DNA from: Anodontia alba
Taxonomy: Eukaryota > Mollusca > Bivalvia > Lucinida > Lucinidae
NCBI GenBank assembly: GCA_964016985.1
Contig: OZ024828.1
Coordinates: 82,384,308 to 82,448,307 of the forward strand
Length of the DNA stretch: 64,000 nt
Direction of reading: 5' to 3'
In this document: positions 1 to 11,453 of the stretch, one piece after another
Numbering within the stretch: the stretch's first letter is position 1
Layout: each line of letters begins with the position of its first letter
Translations under genes and position numbers: made by a program
Notes under the pieces: model-generated
Told to the model about the DNA's origin: nothing
Database searches by the model: none
Seen by the model: the letters and a program-made list of their open reading frames with translations, nothing else

Positions 1-3000
1 TATCAGTAATATTTCTGATACTTATACCCGGTCATATTATTATATTATTTCTGATTTTTCACCAGGCAAACTTTTACAGAAAGTGTCTGGTCAATTTTTG
101 CCTAATAATTAATTATCTTCGGGAAAAAGTTTCGAATACTTGTGCCCGCTCAGTTTTCATATATAATCTCCCTTTTTCATCGGACTAGAATTACGAATAC
201 TACTATCCGATCAATTTGTCAAATTACTTGTAGCTTTACCGGGCAACAGTTACGAATATTAGTGTCCGGTCATTGTGTCGGGTAACTAGTGTCAAAATAA
301 TGATTACTAATTCCCGAACAATCTATTATCGTTCATAGAGCTCCATTCACGTTTAAGTCAATGGATATAGGTTATTAAGTGAAATACATAATAACTTTTT
401 ATACAAAAAAAATTCTGTACAGTCTTTCCCAAATTAGACTAGAATTTTTAATATTCCATTGACTTATTATAGGTGGGTCATTCCATTAATATTTTAAATT
501 AACTTATGTTTTATCTCTTTTATCCGCTAGAAAGAGTTAAACTTCCGACTATAACAAAATTCTTACCGGGCAGCAGTTCGTAGACTAGTGCCAGGTCATT
601 CAAATGATGTTTTATCTCTTTAATTCGCTAGAAAGCGGTTAAATTCCGGCTCTAACGAAAATTTCACCGGGAGGCACTTCGTAGAGTAGTGCCAGGTCAT
701 TCTAACGAAATTCCACCGGGCAGTAGTTTCGTAGACTTTGTGTCGGATTACTAGTGTGCGAGTAGTAGTCACTAGTACTCGCTCAACATATATTCATTTA
801 TAACCACTATAGACATGTATAGTCTTGGATTATAGGTTATTGAATGACAGCGATGGGTTCTAATACCTAGTAGCCATTTATATTGTTGAATTCTGTCCAG
901 TCACTTTTGAACTTGACTTAAATTCTATATATATATTTATTATTGAAAATGAATTAAGAATTATCGGTTACGATCAAATTCGCAATTCATTCACTAAGTG
1001 TAGAAGATACTTCCAGCTATAATTATATCTCTTTTATTCGCTACAAAGAGATTAACGTCTTACATATTCACCTTATTCGGCTCTAGGGCAAAGGTGAACT
1101 ATAAAACTGTCGTTATTTATAAGAAGAAAAATATACACGAAATATAAAAAAATTTTCTTCTTTCCTCCCCTGTTTTTCTTCTACATGCTCCGATATGTAA
1201 TCAGCATGTAATCTAAGGAGTAAATTGACAAGAAAGTAGCAATCGATCTTTTCTACTTTCTATTAATTTTTCATTCTTAAGGTATCGGAAATTTACACCA
1301 ACCAGATAAATAAATTAACAGTTTATTTATTTATTCGCTACCTCTCTAGATTACTACGATTTAAAATTCTAGTTGAGGTACATATTTTCCTTTAGCCTTT
1401 TCTACATGGAAAATAGTTGATCCGATAAGCTATTATTCTATTTTATACTATCTTTTGATTGATTATATTAGAGTCTAGGTCAGTCGTGCTCTGTCTAAAC
1501 TCTGCTATAAAATAATAAATAAGAAAAAAATCTTATATTTAGGCATAGATATAATTCGATACGTTCTTACTTTGCCTGTTTTATTTTTTCTTCTGGATCA
1601 TTTAAGACTACGATAGCAATATACCAGATATTTTTGCCTCAGTAAGAATCTATTACGCTGAAGATTCTTCATATTGGAATAATAATTTTATTATGATTAT
1701 AATTCTAGACCCAATTAATCCTCGTATATTATAGGTCTACTTTATCTTATTGAGGAATAGTTTTGCTTCGACTAGCTCTATACCTCTAATATTTTATTTA
1801 TAACTAGAGTCCATGTCAATCAAAATTTTCTTGCACTTTGGTATTGACAATGGATACATATTTAGTAAAGGCATTAATTATTCAGTACGTGACAGATTAT
1901 TATTGCCTAAATTAGATTTTATATACAATACTTTCCTTTTGATATTTTGTTTTATTGACTTTGTAACTATTCAGAAACTGCCAAAGTCAATCATTTCCTT
2001 CCTCTAAACTTACCGAAGCTCTAGATTATGTTGATATATATTTTTGATATATGCTTAGAGGTTAATTAACGAGAGTTTACCTCATAATAGCAGATATTAT
2101 TATAATTATATTAATCAATCTATAGTCTAGGCTTAGACAAAAGGGAAAACATCCTTAATTATTAGTATACGAGCAGGTAAAGAATTAAGACACTCTTAAT
2201 TATCTCTTTACCCCTCCTTTATGTTTACATTTGTTAAAGGGATCATAGTAATTCTCGCTAAGAGTTCAAGTTCAGTTTGCGAATAATGCAAAGATTAATA
2301 TCTTGATTTCCAGTCCACATCAAAAATGGTCTATATATATAGATAAATATCTTTCCGAAACTGGATATTTATTTATTTTTCCACACAATAAGTCATTTCA
2401 AGATGTCGATGATTTTGAAATGCACTGCTTCAATTTATAATATAAAATATGTTTATATTAACTTCACAACTTAGTAAGTGCTGCACCTACGTTCCTGGTC
2501 AGATCTTACTTTTGTGATACGTTTTTGAACATGCTGAAAGTTTTCTCCGATTATACATTCAGTAAATAAACTTTCGAGTAGTATTTATGCTTTTAAACAT
2601 TCAGATTATTTGATAATTGTTGGAGATAATATATTATTCCGATATTTATATATCTATCTTCATTATTTATCTTTCTCATCTTACTTTTAAATTAGATTGA
2701 CCTTCTCGCTATGTTCCAGGTTTAAATCTAGCTAACATTGTGGAACAGTCACTTTTTTATTTCCTAAACAATATTTTAACATTTTTCTCAGTATTCAGAG
2801 CATAACGACTTCATGAATACTTGAAAATAATTCAATTCTACGCTTGTTAAACTAAGCCTAAAACAAGCCCTAGTTTTTTAGAATGGATATTATCCTTCGA
2901 TTCAGTTCATGGAGATACATCCTTTTAGATCCCATTATCTCTATTTCAATCATTCAAAATTCTAATGACTAAGTACTCCTTTTCTACGTACGAATACAGA

Positions 3001-4501
3001 ATATCGAGTCACTGTTGCTGCATATTGGTTAAAGATTAAACAAATTTTATCTTTAACCTATATGACGTTAAATTAATTATTATCTCTTTCATATACATGT
3101 TTTTACCCTTCCGTCAGGGATCGCGGTAATAATATTATTACTCTCTATGGTTTACACATAGATCTCGAGAGTATATATATGTATTTTCTTCCTGAACTCA
3201 TTTGCGAGTACGTAATTTGATATTTCAGGAATTACCAATTATGCAGACATAGATTTTATTCTATTAATATTCAATTCTAAAAAATTTGATTGAATGTTTA
3301 TCTATAAAATTTCCGGGCAGTAATTTTATAGAGAGTTATATGTTTAATAATTCCTTGCTTAAATAATAGTTACGCTTAACCTATGATTTATAGCGGGAAT
3401 TTTGTTCAGTAGTATAATTTTTATTTAGTATTAATATATTTCTTACTATTCTTAAATATGCGTATAGAATAGTAATACTATCTCTTAACTTTTAAATTAA
3501 GTGTTTTTTGAGATTAATAATCAGTATTATTGTATAATCTTTCTTCAGAGATTATCACACTATTACTTTTTCTCTGAGTCCTTCTCTTTTTATGAACATT
3601 TTGATTCGTATCAAAGTGGATTTTTAACATTTCTTGATTTCCATGATTATTTACTCAGGAGTACTTTTCATGGCAATCTTCTGGTATAGAAAGATTCTAT
3701 CCAGCTTATTTATTATTGTTTAATCTTATCAATACGGTAAGATTTAGCCAAACTATGACCGTCATACAGTTTGCTGCGATCAACCTTATTCTTATCTCTC
3801 TTATTCTCTGTCAAACTCTTTAGTTATGATGTTGACAGTTTATTCTTTATTTTTTTTGTCAGGACATCAAACGCTTTTATATGTCTATGACAAAACTAAT
3901 TATCAATGGTTTAGGTTGTTTTTTCTTCCCAGCAGTTATATGCAAACTCTGTATTATTTTATTGCTTGACTAAAAATTCGTTATACAATTAGTCTAGCAA
4001 TAGTTTTAACCATTATGTTTGTCTATATTTTTTTTCTTCTGATGGATAACTTAGTTATAGTTAAGTTAACTCCATCTACTTTTATTATCTCCCCTTCTTT
4101 AATTTGATCAAGGGAAATAATTACACATTATGGTTATTTTAAGTCTGTGTCTGTTCATCGGAAACTGTCCTGTCGCTCCAATTAACAGAATTTAATTAGT
4201 TTATAATTCTAATAGCTTAGACTATTACAATTACATAGCTTCACATATCTAGAATTTTATCCAAAATATCTACATATGTCAGTTATCTATAGGAAACTCC
4301 ACGGAGTAGACTTTTCCTTATTTATTCAAGATCCTACATAGACTACTTACAGTGTATGGTCTTGGCTTTTTGTTTTACAAATTTTGTTTTCAAAATTTTT
4401 CTATATTCCTAGCTTACTTTGCGATGGAATATTTATGTTATGTCTCAATGACTCCCTTTTCTTTTTGAAGCCAATTGTTGTTTCCCAAAAAGAAAAAAAG
4501 A

Positions 4502-4530
4502 GGGGGGGGTGGGGGGGAGGGTGGGGGGTG
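4502..4530 (+). repeat. G-rich run in DIRS copy A
   Basis: Runs of 6 to 8 G separated by single T or A, able in principle to form a G-quadruplex. Copy B has an uninterrupted G run at the same place (47285-47302), so the tract differs between copies. Confidence 0.8.
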
Positions 4531-4771
4531 CCAATGTTAGGTCTCTGAGACTTAAGAACTGGCTTCCTCTAGAGTCTACTAATATATATAAGGTTGTTAG
4601 ATCATAACACCTTAAAGGTATGCTATTTTGTAAATCTAGATCATTCTTTCTATTAAATATAGAATTAGAATGTATCTGATTCCTTTGAGTTTCCTGAGTC
4701 TTAACCAGAAGTGGTGAGATATTATTGGTGTTAGAATTAGGAGAGCACCTCCCTCCTATTCTGCAAATTCT

Positions 4772-4868
4772 AGCACATTATCTATAGGTTAATGTATTAT
4801 GAAGTTAAAATGAAGTTTTTTTAAAAGTAAAACATATTTTAACGAGTAATACTTAACCTATAGATAAT
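4772..4868. repeat. DIRS internal complementary region, copy A
   Basis: The first half is the reverse complement of the DIRS left end (compare 36206-36250). The second half is the reverse complement of this copy's right end (5060-5136). They meet at GTTAAAATGAAG, the complement of right end joined to left end. In DIRS elements this region is thought to template completion of the termini during circle formation. Confidence 0.85.
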
Positions 4869-4930
4869 CAATTATCTCCCTTCGCCCACCCTCGCTTATC
4901 TCTCCTAATTGTGTCTATTGTTTTACACAT

Positions 4931-5136
4931 AAAAGAAACTGACACGTGGTCAATTGAGCGGGAAGAGTTACGTCACACAGGTAACTGCCTAAGGGACCTT
5001 CTGGTTTAAGACTTTAATTAACGACTGAAAGGTCGTTTTTTCTGTGGAAGGTGTGAAAACAGAATAGAATAGCACATTATCTATAGGTTAAGTATTACTC
5101 GTTAAAATATGTTTTACTTTTAAAAAAACTTCATTT
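4931..5136. repeat. DIRS right inverted terminal repeat, copy A
   Basis: Reverse complement of the left repeat seen at 36206-36395 in copy B. It ends with the TTT core at 5134-5136, after which foldback-element sequence begins. Confidence 0.85.
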
Positions 5137-5420
5137 TTCCAGTTAACCCTCAAAGCGCCAAGCAAAATTTGTAGCAGACGACATTCTAAATTTTCTTTTT
5201 TTTTTCTTTTTCAAAAAAAAAATTAGTTGATGTTTCATGTGAATCATTCACATGGCAGATAATTCACATGCGATGTCAAGACTTATTTTCTTTGAAAAAC
5301 ATAAAAAAAATATTTCAAAATGATATCTCCTGCAGTTGTGATTGGTGCTTCAATGGTTGAGATGTGTTGTTTTTATTGAAAAAAAAATATTGATATTTTT
5401 CATTTCTGCACAGAAACGTG
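5137..5420. repeat. Foldback element (family M5)
   Basis: Starts with a TTAACCCTCAAAGCGCC-type end, then GCAAAATTTGTAGCAGAC, and centres on arms around a mirrored CATGTGAAT/ATTCACATG. Related copies lie at 25870-26060, 27735-27915, 28605-28830, 48640-48825, 49075-49600 and 51140-51375. No coding capacity; non-autonomous MITE-like DNA. Copy A of the DIRS abuts its left side. Confidence 0.65.
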
Positions 5421-5479
5421 CTGTGATTGGGGAGTATGAATTTTTGCCAGCTTTTGTCCCTAACATGTATTGGGGATAA

Positions 5480-5779
5480 GCCTCGATGGCTCAGTTGGAT
5501 GCGCATCCGACTGGTGATCAGTAGGTTGCGGGTTCAATCCCCGCCAGGTCGGCAACTTTCATTCATGAAGGTTGGTCATGGAATATGGTCTACGGTCATT
5601 CTCTCCCTTCTGCTGACTCAAGAAGGGCAGTTGCCAGTTTCTGGCAAAAGAATATGCACAATACTAGTTAACAACTTAGACGACTAAGCTGTCTAGTAAA
5701 AGTGTGATTAGGTAAACAGACCTTGCTCGACATGACCCCATTGGGTTGACTGGGCCATAAAACCTAAACACAAACAAAC
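5480..5779 (+). mobile_element. tRNA-derived SINE (family S1), full length
   Basis: The first ~75 bases look like a tRNA: an A box around TGGCTCAGTTGG and a B box around GGGTTCAATCC. A unique body follows (AAGAAGGGCAGTTG, AGGTAAACAGACC), ending in CATAAAACCTAAACACAAAC. The same family appears at 7765-8075 (-), 16667-16810, 27444-27566, 49174-49504 and 63449-63748. I see no clear target duplication here. Confidence 0.85.
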
Positions 5780-6180
5780 TCACTAGAATTTTCCAACTCT
5801 CATTAGGACATTGCTTTAGAAAAAACAACTTCTCACTGCTCCAGATTATAGACATATCTAATAAATATTTTTTGTATTCTTCCACAAAAATATATGTTGT
5901 TTGTACTGATTAGAAGTGTCATTAAGATACCTGTAATAGGTACCCACAACGTATGTTTTTGTGGAAAAATAAGAAAAAACAGAGGTATGTCTTGGTTGAA
6001 AAACACCTCTTACCTACAACTATGCTGTTGTTTTTATTAAAAATATAAATAAATAGAAAAAAAATATTTATTTCCCCATGAAAACTTAATTTAATCATTA
6101 GTCTACATAGCTCTTGATAAGATACTTTTTGCAGCACCTGCTTTAGCACGGGCAACTGAGGCCTGTGCAAGTTGCTGTCC
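5780..6180. other. Intron sequence with one hairpin-family arm
   Basis: No gene. Around 5900-5990 is a decayed arm of the M4 hairpin family (GTACCCACAACGTATG then GAAAAATAAG). Confidence 0.5.
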
Positions 6181-7690
6181 TTTCATTCGTCCGTTCATTC
6201 GTTCAATTACCATAGGTGTCTTGTGAACACAACTCCTCTTACAGTTTTGTACCAATGGTTTTAAAACTTTGTGCATGTTTTCTTCATGGTATGAAGATCT
6301 GCCTATGGTTTGAATATAATTTTTAGATCATTTTTTATCCCTTTTTCCTCATTGTGAACGTCATTTTTCACACTCAAAATATAGAGAGTGGATATCTGGT
6401 GAGCACAACTCATACAATTTTATACAAATCTTTTTGAAACTTTGCACATGTTTTCTCTATAGTCTTGTAGATGTGCATGTGCTTTTGATTATATTTTGTT
6501 TTTTTGTCTCCTTTGTCAGCTTTGTCATTTTCTCACCTCAGATGTATAGACAGTGGGTACCTTGTGATTGCAACTTCTCATACAATTTTATACCATTTTT
6601 TTTAGAAGCGTGGCACATGTTTTCTCCAGGGTCTGCAGATGTGCATGTGGGAATGTAATTTTTCTGCCCTGAACTTTGAAAAAGTTGGTTGGGCATATTG
6701 GTTTGCTTTTGTTTGTCTGTCTGTTAGTCCATTTGTCATGCTTTTTTGTGCATGCCATATCTTACAAACCATGCATGTTAGAGTTTTGAAATTTCATATA
6801 TGGGTTCTTCATGAAAAAATAGCTGACCAGTATTTTTTTTTCATGGTGGACATATTTATACTTTCGGATTTATGCCTCTTTCAAAAAAAGAGAAGTAGAT
6901 CTTGTCAGCAAGATATTTAAAAAAGTATTTAAGCTAGCGTATTGACATTATGTCCCCCACCATAGAGGAGGGTGGTGGTGGGGGGGAACATTGTTTTTAG
7001 TGCGGATCCTATCGGCATCAGCATCAGCATTGGCGTCCTTGTCGGCATTGGCATTGCCTCTTGTCTGCACTCTATCTCCTTAATGAATGGATGAATTTTG
7101 GCCAAACTTATACACATTTATCATTGGGTGGGGGAAAAATGCTAATTAGATTTTGGTGACCATGACCTCCTTTTTCAAGGTCACACGAGGGCTTAGATTG
7201 TTGGAAAAAGCTGGAAAATGGCTTGTCTGCACCTATCTCCTTAAGGAACAAATGGATTTTGACCAGACTTGCCAAACTTGCACATCTTTATTGCTTTGAC
7301 ATGTAAAAGAACTGATTAGATTTTGGTTATCTTGGCCCATTTTCAAGGTCACATGATGGCTTAGATTGTTGGAAAATGGCTTGTCTGCACCCTATCTCCT
7401 GAATGAATGGAAGGATTTTTACCAAACTTGCGCATCTCTATTGTTGAGACATGGAAAAGAACTGATTAGATTTTGATGACCTTGACCCATTTTCAAGGTC
7501 ATACTAAGGATAAGATTGTTGGAAAATGGCTTGTCTGCACCCTGTCTCCTGAAAGAATGTGTGTATTCTGACCAAACTTACCAGTATACATCTATATTTT
7601 TGTGACATGAAAAAGAACTAAATTTGCTATTTTGTTACCTCTGATTTTGTGAAAGTGTATAGACAGTGGGTACCTTTTGAGCACAACTTC
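6181..7690. repeat. Diverged tandem repeats, two blocks
   Basis: 6200-6900 holds diverged ~130-190 base repeats marked by TTTGTGCATGTTTTC-like phrases and opening with CATTCGTCC repeats. 7040-7660 holds about four units of ~150-170 bases marked by GGCTTGTCTGCACC and TTTTCAAGGTCA. Both resemble cores of pearl/Helitron-like molluscan elements. A stretch resembling 6655-6850 recurs at 49850-50010. No coding evidence. Confidence 0.6.
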
Positions 7691-7764
7691 TAATGCATCA
7701 TATGAGAATATGCATGTGCTATCAATGAAATTCCTATATTAATTTCTTCTGCCTGAAATAAACA

Positions 7765-8075
7765 CTTGTTTGTTTGTGTTGAGGTTTAACGGCCCAGTCA
7801 ACCCAATGGGGTCATGTAGAGCACATTCAGTTTACCTAACCACATGCTTACTGGGCAGGCTTAGTCCTCTAAGCGGTTAACCAGTATTGTGCACATTCTT
7901 TCTCCAGACACTGACAACTGCCCTTTTTGAATCAGCAGAAGGGAGAGGATGACCATAGAAAATATTTCACGATCAATCTCCACGAAAGAATGTTGCCGAC
8001 CTTGGTGGGGGTTGAACCCGCGACCTCCTGGTCTCCAGTCGGATGGCACATCCAACTGAGCTACCAAGGCCGGCA
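7765..8075 (-). mobile_element. tRNA-derived SINE (family S1), reverse, with target duplication
   Basis: Reverse-complement copy of the 5480 element, with the tRNA-like head at 8000-8072 and the tail at 7765-7795. The flanks repeat CCTGAAATAAACA at 7752-7764 and 8076-8088, a 13-base duplication expected of LINE-machinery retroposition. Confidence 0.9.
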
Positions 8076-8102
8076 CCTGAAATAAACATTACTTTTTGTG
8101 GG

Positions 8103-8158
8103 GTAGGGATAGGTGGGTGGGTGGTGGGGGGGGGGGGGGGGTGGGGGGGTGTGTGTGC
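8103..8158 (+). repeat. G-rich simple sequence
   Basis: GGTGGGTGGG repeats leading into a G run of about 20, then GT repeats. Confidence 0.8.
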
Positions 8159-8695
8159 AGAAATAAGAAGTATCCATCCCATACATTAAACTTTGGTTTC
8201 TGCATCTTCTCTTGCTACCTTGAAGGGACTATCGAATAAGCTCTGCTTTTTGACACTTCTTGTTTAGTAAAGAAATAAGAAGAATATTTACGTGGATATC
8301 CCTCCTATGTGGAACTATGGAGTGCATTTGGACTATTCTAATGGAAAAAAAAAAAAATGAAAACTAATTTTTTGGATACTCCTGATACTTGAATGACAGT
8401 GAGTAATTCATAGCTCCAGATAAGAGGGTTACCCACAATGTATTTTTTTTTATTTCTCCTTGAAAACATTGATTGCGGGTACTCATTAGAAGTGCCTCAA
8501 CAAAAAAGAAGAAAAATAATTTTCTGGATACTTCTGATATTTGAAATGGATGACAGTGAGTAATTCATAGCTCCAGATAAGAGGGGTATCCACAAAGTAT
8601 TTTCCTTATTTCTTCACAAAAACATTTCTTGTAAGTACTCATTAGAATTGCCTCAGCAAAAAAGAAGAAAAGGAATTTTCTAGATACTCCTGATA

Positions 8696-9317
8696 TGAGG
8701 GTTGTGCAAGAAGTTCTGTCACTAATAGGCTTCCTTAGTTTTATCCCAGGTATATTTTAAAATGCTCTACTGCACTTGAATGGTGTGTTGAATAGCTAAC
8801 AATACTTATTCATTTCGTGCAAATTGCTTTCCAACTGACCGAGTTATTTCAAATTGAAATAGATGCAGTCATATACACTGACCAATTTACTTGTTACAAT
8901 AAGAAACAACCAAGCAAAGGATGGTCAGGAGTCCACCTTTTACATGACAACGCCTCCCCTCATAAGTGTGAGGTTGTTAAGTCTTTTTTGGCTTTGAAAA
9001 GGAGAAAGTTTTAAACCATCCATCTTATTCACCTGACCTGAGTCCCTGTGACTTCTTTTTATTTCCAAGGCTTAAGAAAATGCTTTCTGGAAATAAGTAT
9101 ACATCTAGAAGTTCTCTTGGCAGCGCTATTTATCAGTGTCTCCAACAGATACCAAAAGAAGACTATTTATCTGCTTTTTGCGACTGGGTAAAATGGTTAC
9201 AGAAATATGTTTCAGTAAAGGGGGAATACTTTGGAGGTTTGTAATAAAAATATGTTTGATAAAACGTAGCACTGAAGTAATCTGAACCCAGTGACAAAAC
9301 TTTTTGCAGGACCCTAG
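8696..9317 (+). mobile_element. Internally deleted mariner element with TA target duplication
   Basis: A 622-base element flanked by TA at 8694-8695 and 9318-9319. The array unit reads CTCCTGATACTTG without it. Its ends match as inverted repeats at about 22 of 28 positions, starting TGAGGGTTGTGC on the left and CTAGGGTCCTGC on the right strand. It carries only the 3' part of a transposase. Confidence 0.88.
8817..9241 (+). pseudogene. Mariner-type transposase, C-terminal remnant
   Basis: One frame gives LLHDNASPHKCEVVKSFL, containing the HDNA motif with the second catalytic aspartate of mariner transposases. After a stop near 9012, another frame continues with HPSYSPDLSPCDFFLFP, which includes the SPDLSPCDFFLFP signature and the third catalytic Asp (DD34D type). 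The first part of the catalytic domain and the DNA-binding domain are missing, and the frame is broken near 9010. It cannot make active enzyme; mobilisation could only have been in trans. Confidence 0.85.
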
Positions 9318-11369
9318 TACTTGAAATGTATGACAATGAGTTAGCTCCCAATAAGAGGGGTATCCACAAAGTATTTTTCTTATTTCTCTATAAAAACTTA
9401 TGTTTTGGGTACTCATTAGAAGTGCCTCAACAAAAAAGAAGAAAAATAATTTTCTAGATGCTCCTGATACTTGAAATGCATGACAGTGAGTTAGCTCCCG
9501 ATAAGAGGGGTATCCACAAAGTATTTTTCTTATTTCTCTACAAAAAATATGTTTTGGGTACTCATTAGAAGTGCCTCAACAAAAAAGAAGAAAAAATTTT
9601 TTTCTAGATGCTCCTGATACTTGAAATGCATGACAGTGAGTTAGCTCCCACTAAGAGGGGTATCCACAAAGTATTTTTCTTATTTATCTACAAAAACATT
9701 TGTTTTGGGTACTCATTAGAAGTGCCTCAACAAAAAAGAAGAAAAATAATTTTCTAGATGCTCCTGATACTTGAAATGCATGACAGTGAGTTAGCTCCTG
9801 ATAAGAGAGGGGTATCCACAAAGTATTTTTCTTATTTCCCTACAAAAAACATATGTTTTGGGTACTCATTAGAAGTGCCTCAACAAAAAAGAAGAAAAAT
9901 AATTTTCAAGATGCTCCTGATACTTGAAATGCATGACAGTGAGTTAGCTCCCCATAAGAGGGGTATCCACAAAGTATTTTTCTTATTTCCCTACAAAAAA
10001 CATATGTTTTGGGTACACATTAGAAGTGCCTCAACAAAAAGAAGAAAAACAATTTTCTGGATGCTCCTGATACTTGAAATGCATGACACTGAATATGCTC
10101 CCGATAGGAGAGGTATCCACAAAGTATTTTTCTTATTTTCCTACAAAAAACATATGTTTTGGGTACTCATTAGAAGTGCCTCAACAAAAAAGAAGAAAAA
10201 TAATTTTCTAGATGCTCCTGATACTTGAAATGCATGACAGTGAGTTAGCGCCCGATAAGTGGGGTATCCACAAAGTATTTTTCTTATTTCTCTACAAAAA
10301 CATATGTTTTGGGTACTCATTAGAAGTGCCTCAACAAAAAAGAAGAAAAATAATTTTCTAGATGCTCCTGATACTTGAAATGCATGACAGTGAGTTAGCT
10401 CCTGATAAGAGAGGGGTATCCACAAAGTATTTTTCTTATTTCCCTACAAAAAACATATGTTTTGGGTACTCATTAGAAGTGCCTCAACAAAAAGAAGAAA
10501 AATAATTCTGGATGCTCCTGATACTTGAAATGCATGACAGTGAGTAAGCTCCCGATAAGAGGGATATCCTCAAAGTAATTTTCTTATTTCTCTACAAAAA
10601 CATATGTTTTGGGTACTCATTAGAAGTGCCTCAACAAAAAAGAAGAAAAACAATTTTCTAGATGCTCCTGATACTTGAAATGCATGACAGTGAGTTAGCT
10701 CCCGATAAGAGGGGTATCCACAAAGTATTTTTCTTATTTCTCCACAAAAACATATGTTTTGGGTACACATTAGAAGTGCCTCAACAAAAAAGAAGAAAAA
10801 CAATTTTCTAGATGCTCCTGATACTTGAAATGCATGACAGTGAGTTAGCTCCCGAGAAGAGGGGTATCCACAAAGTATTTTTCTTATTTCTCCACAAAAA
10901 CATATGTTTTGGGTACACATTAGAAGTGCCTCAACAAAAAAGAAGAAAAACAATTTTCTAGATGCTCCTGATACTTGAAATGCATGACAGTGAGTTAGCT
11001 CCTGATAAGAGAGGTATCCACAAAGTATTTTTCTTATTTCTCTACAAAAAATATGTTTTGGGTACTCATTAGAAATGCCTCAACAGAAAAGAAGAAAAAT
11101 AATTTTCTAGATGCTCCTGATATTTGAAATGCATGACAGTGAGTTAGCTCCCCATAAGAGGGGTATCCACAAAGTATTTTTCTTATTTCTCTACAAAAGC
11201 ATATGTTGTGGGTACTCATTAGAAGTGCCTCAGTGAGGCACTTCTAATGAGTACCCACAACATTTGTTTTTATGAAGAAATAAGAGAATAATCAGTACTT
11301 TTTGATTAAATATGTACCTTATTTTTAGCTGTGGTTAGACAATAACAAACTGGCATTCTACTATTTCAG

Positions 11370-11453
11370 ACGAGTTCTCGTTATTTGAAGATATCAGTGG
11401 ATAGTGGTAAAACCTGGCGTGAAGCTCAACTTCCCACCATTGAAAGTGATAGG
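11370..11453 (+). CDS. SORT1: Sortilin exon a (first in window)
   Basis: 28 codons, starting and ending on codon boundaries. Acceptor CTATTTCAG, donor GTATGT. Encodes TSSRYLKISVDSGKTW then REAQLPTIESDR: a propeller strand with an Asp-box. The preceding exon is not in the window; 1-11369 is all intron. Confidence 0.92.

Larger units (their letters stand above)
1..5136 (+). mobile_element. DIRS-type retrotransposon copy A, pol-less; left end outside window
   Basis: The sequence from base 1 matches 37555 onward in copy B almost base for base, apart from B's inserts and one deletion. It ends with an internal complementary region (4772-4868) and an inverted terminal repeat finishing in CTTCATTT at 5136, as in copies B and D. 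The interior holds no credible gene: its best frames (1813-2007, 3501-3689) are short. It is instead AT-rich and full of short inverted repeats, for example 1067-1098, 1231-1261, 1954-1991, 2176-2212 and 2343-2372. Tyrosine-recombinase retrotransposons of the DIRS group are known for such ends. Copy A lacks the SINE (near 1796) and the Ngaro element (near 3365) found in B, so it records both empty sites. It lies in the sortilin intron upstream of the first visible exon. Confidence 0.85.
8265..11290 (+). repeat. Tandem array of ~150 bp half-hairpin units
   Basis: About 15 units of roughly 150 bases, each reading GATACTTGAAATGCATGACA, then AGAGGGGTATCCACAAAG, then TTTTGGGTACTCATTAGAAG. The third part is one arm of the M4 hairpin family. 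The opposite arm appears once, at 11232-11275, where the array turns back on itself. Because the unit is near a multiple of three, long open frames arise on both strands (for example 9758-10228 + and 10570-10953 -); I treat these as artefacts. A mariner interrupts the array at 8696-9317. It ends about 80 bases before the first sortilin exon. Confidence 0.9.

Noticed and set aside
1813..2007. 64-codon frame conserved in copies A and B (also 39537-39731)
   Set aside because: Conservation reflects near identity of the two copies. The frame covers hairpins such as 1954-1991, has no start context and no domain.
3501..3689. 62-codon frame shared with 46281-46469
   Set aside because: The two copies differ in frame over the middle part because of a one-base indel, which argues against protein selection.
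1..4770. Host AT-rich satellite
   Set aside because: It is single copy within each element and bounded by DIRS ends, so it belongs to the retrotransposon.
5480..5555. tRNA gene
   Set aside because: A and B boxes are present but the sequence continues into a conserved SINE body with a tail, and other copies have target duplications. The same holds for 17646, 21716, 49174 and 63449.
6929..7117. Met/Pro-rich minus-strand frame
   Set aside because: Comes from GGCATCAGCATC-type simple repeats at the start of the 7040 repeat block.
9758..10953. Long repetitive open frames on both strands (156 and 127 codons)
   Set aside because: They are read-through of the ~150 bp tandem array; frames on both strands are open simply because the unit lacks stops and is near a multiple of three. 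No domain and no start context.
8265..11290. Regular spacing suggestive of a CRISPR array
   Set aside because: The whole 150-base unit repeats without unique spacers, there are no cas genes, and the genome is eukaryotic.
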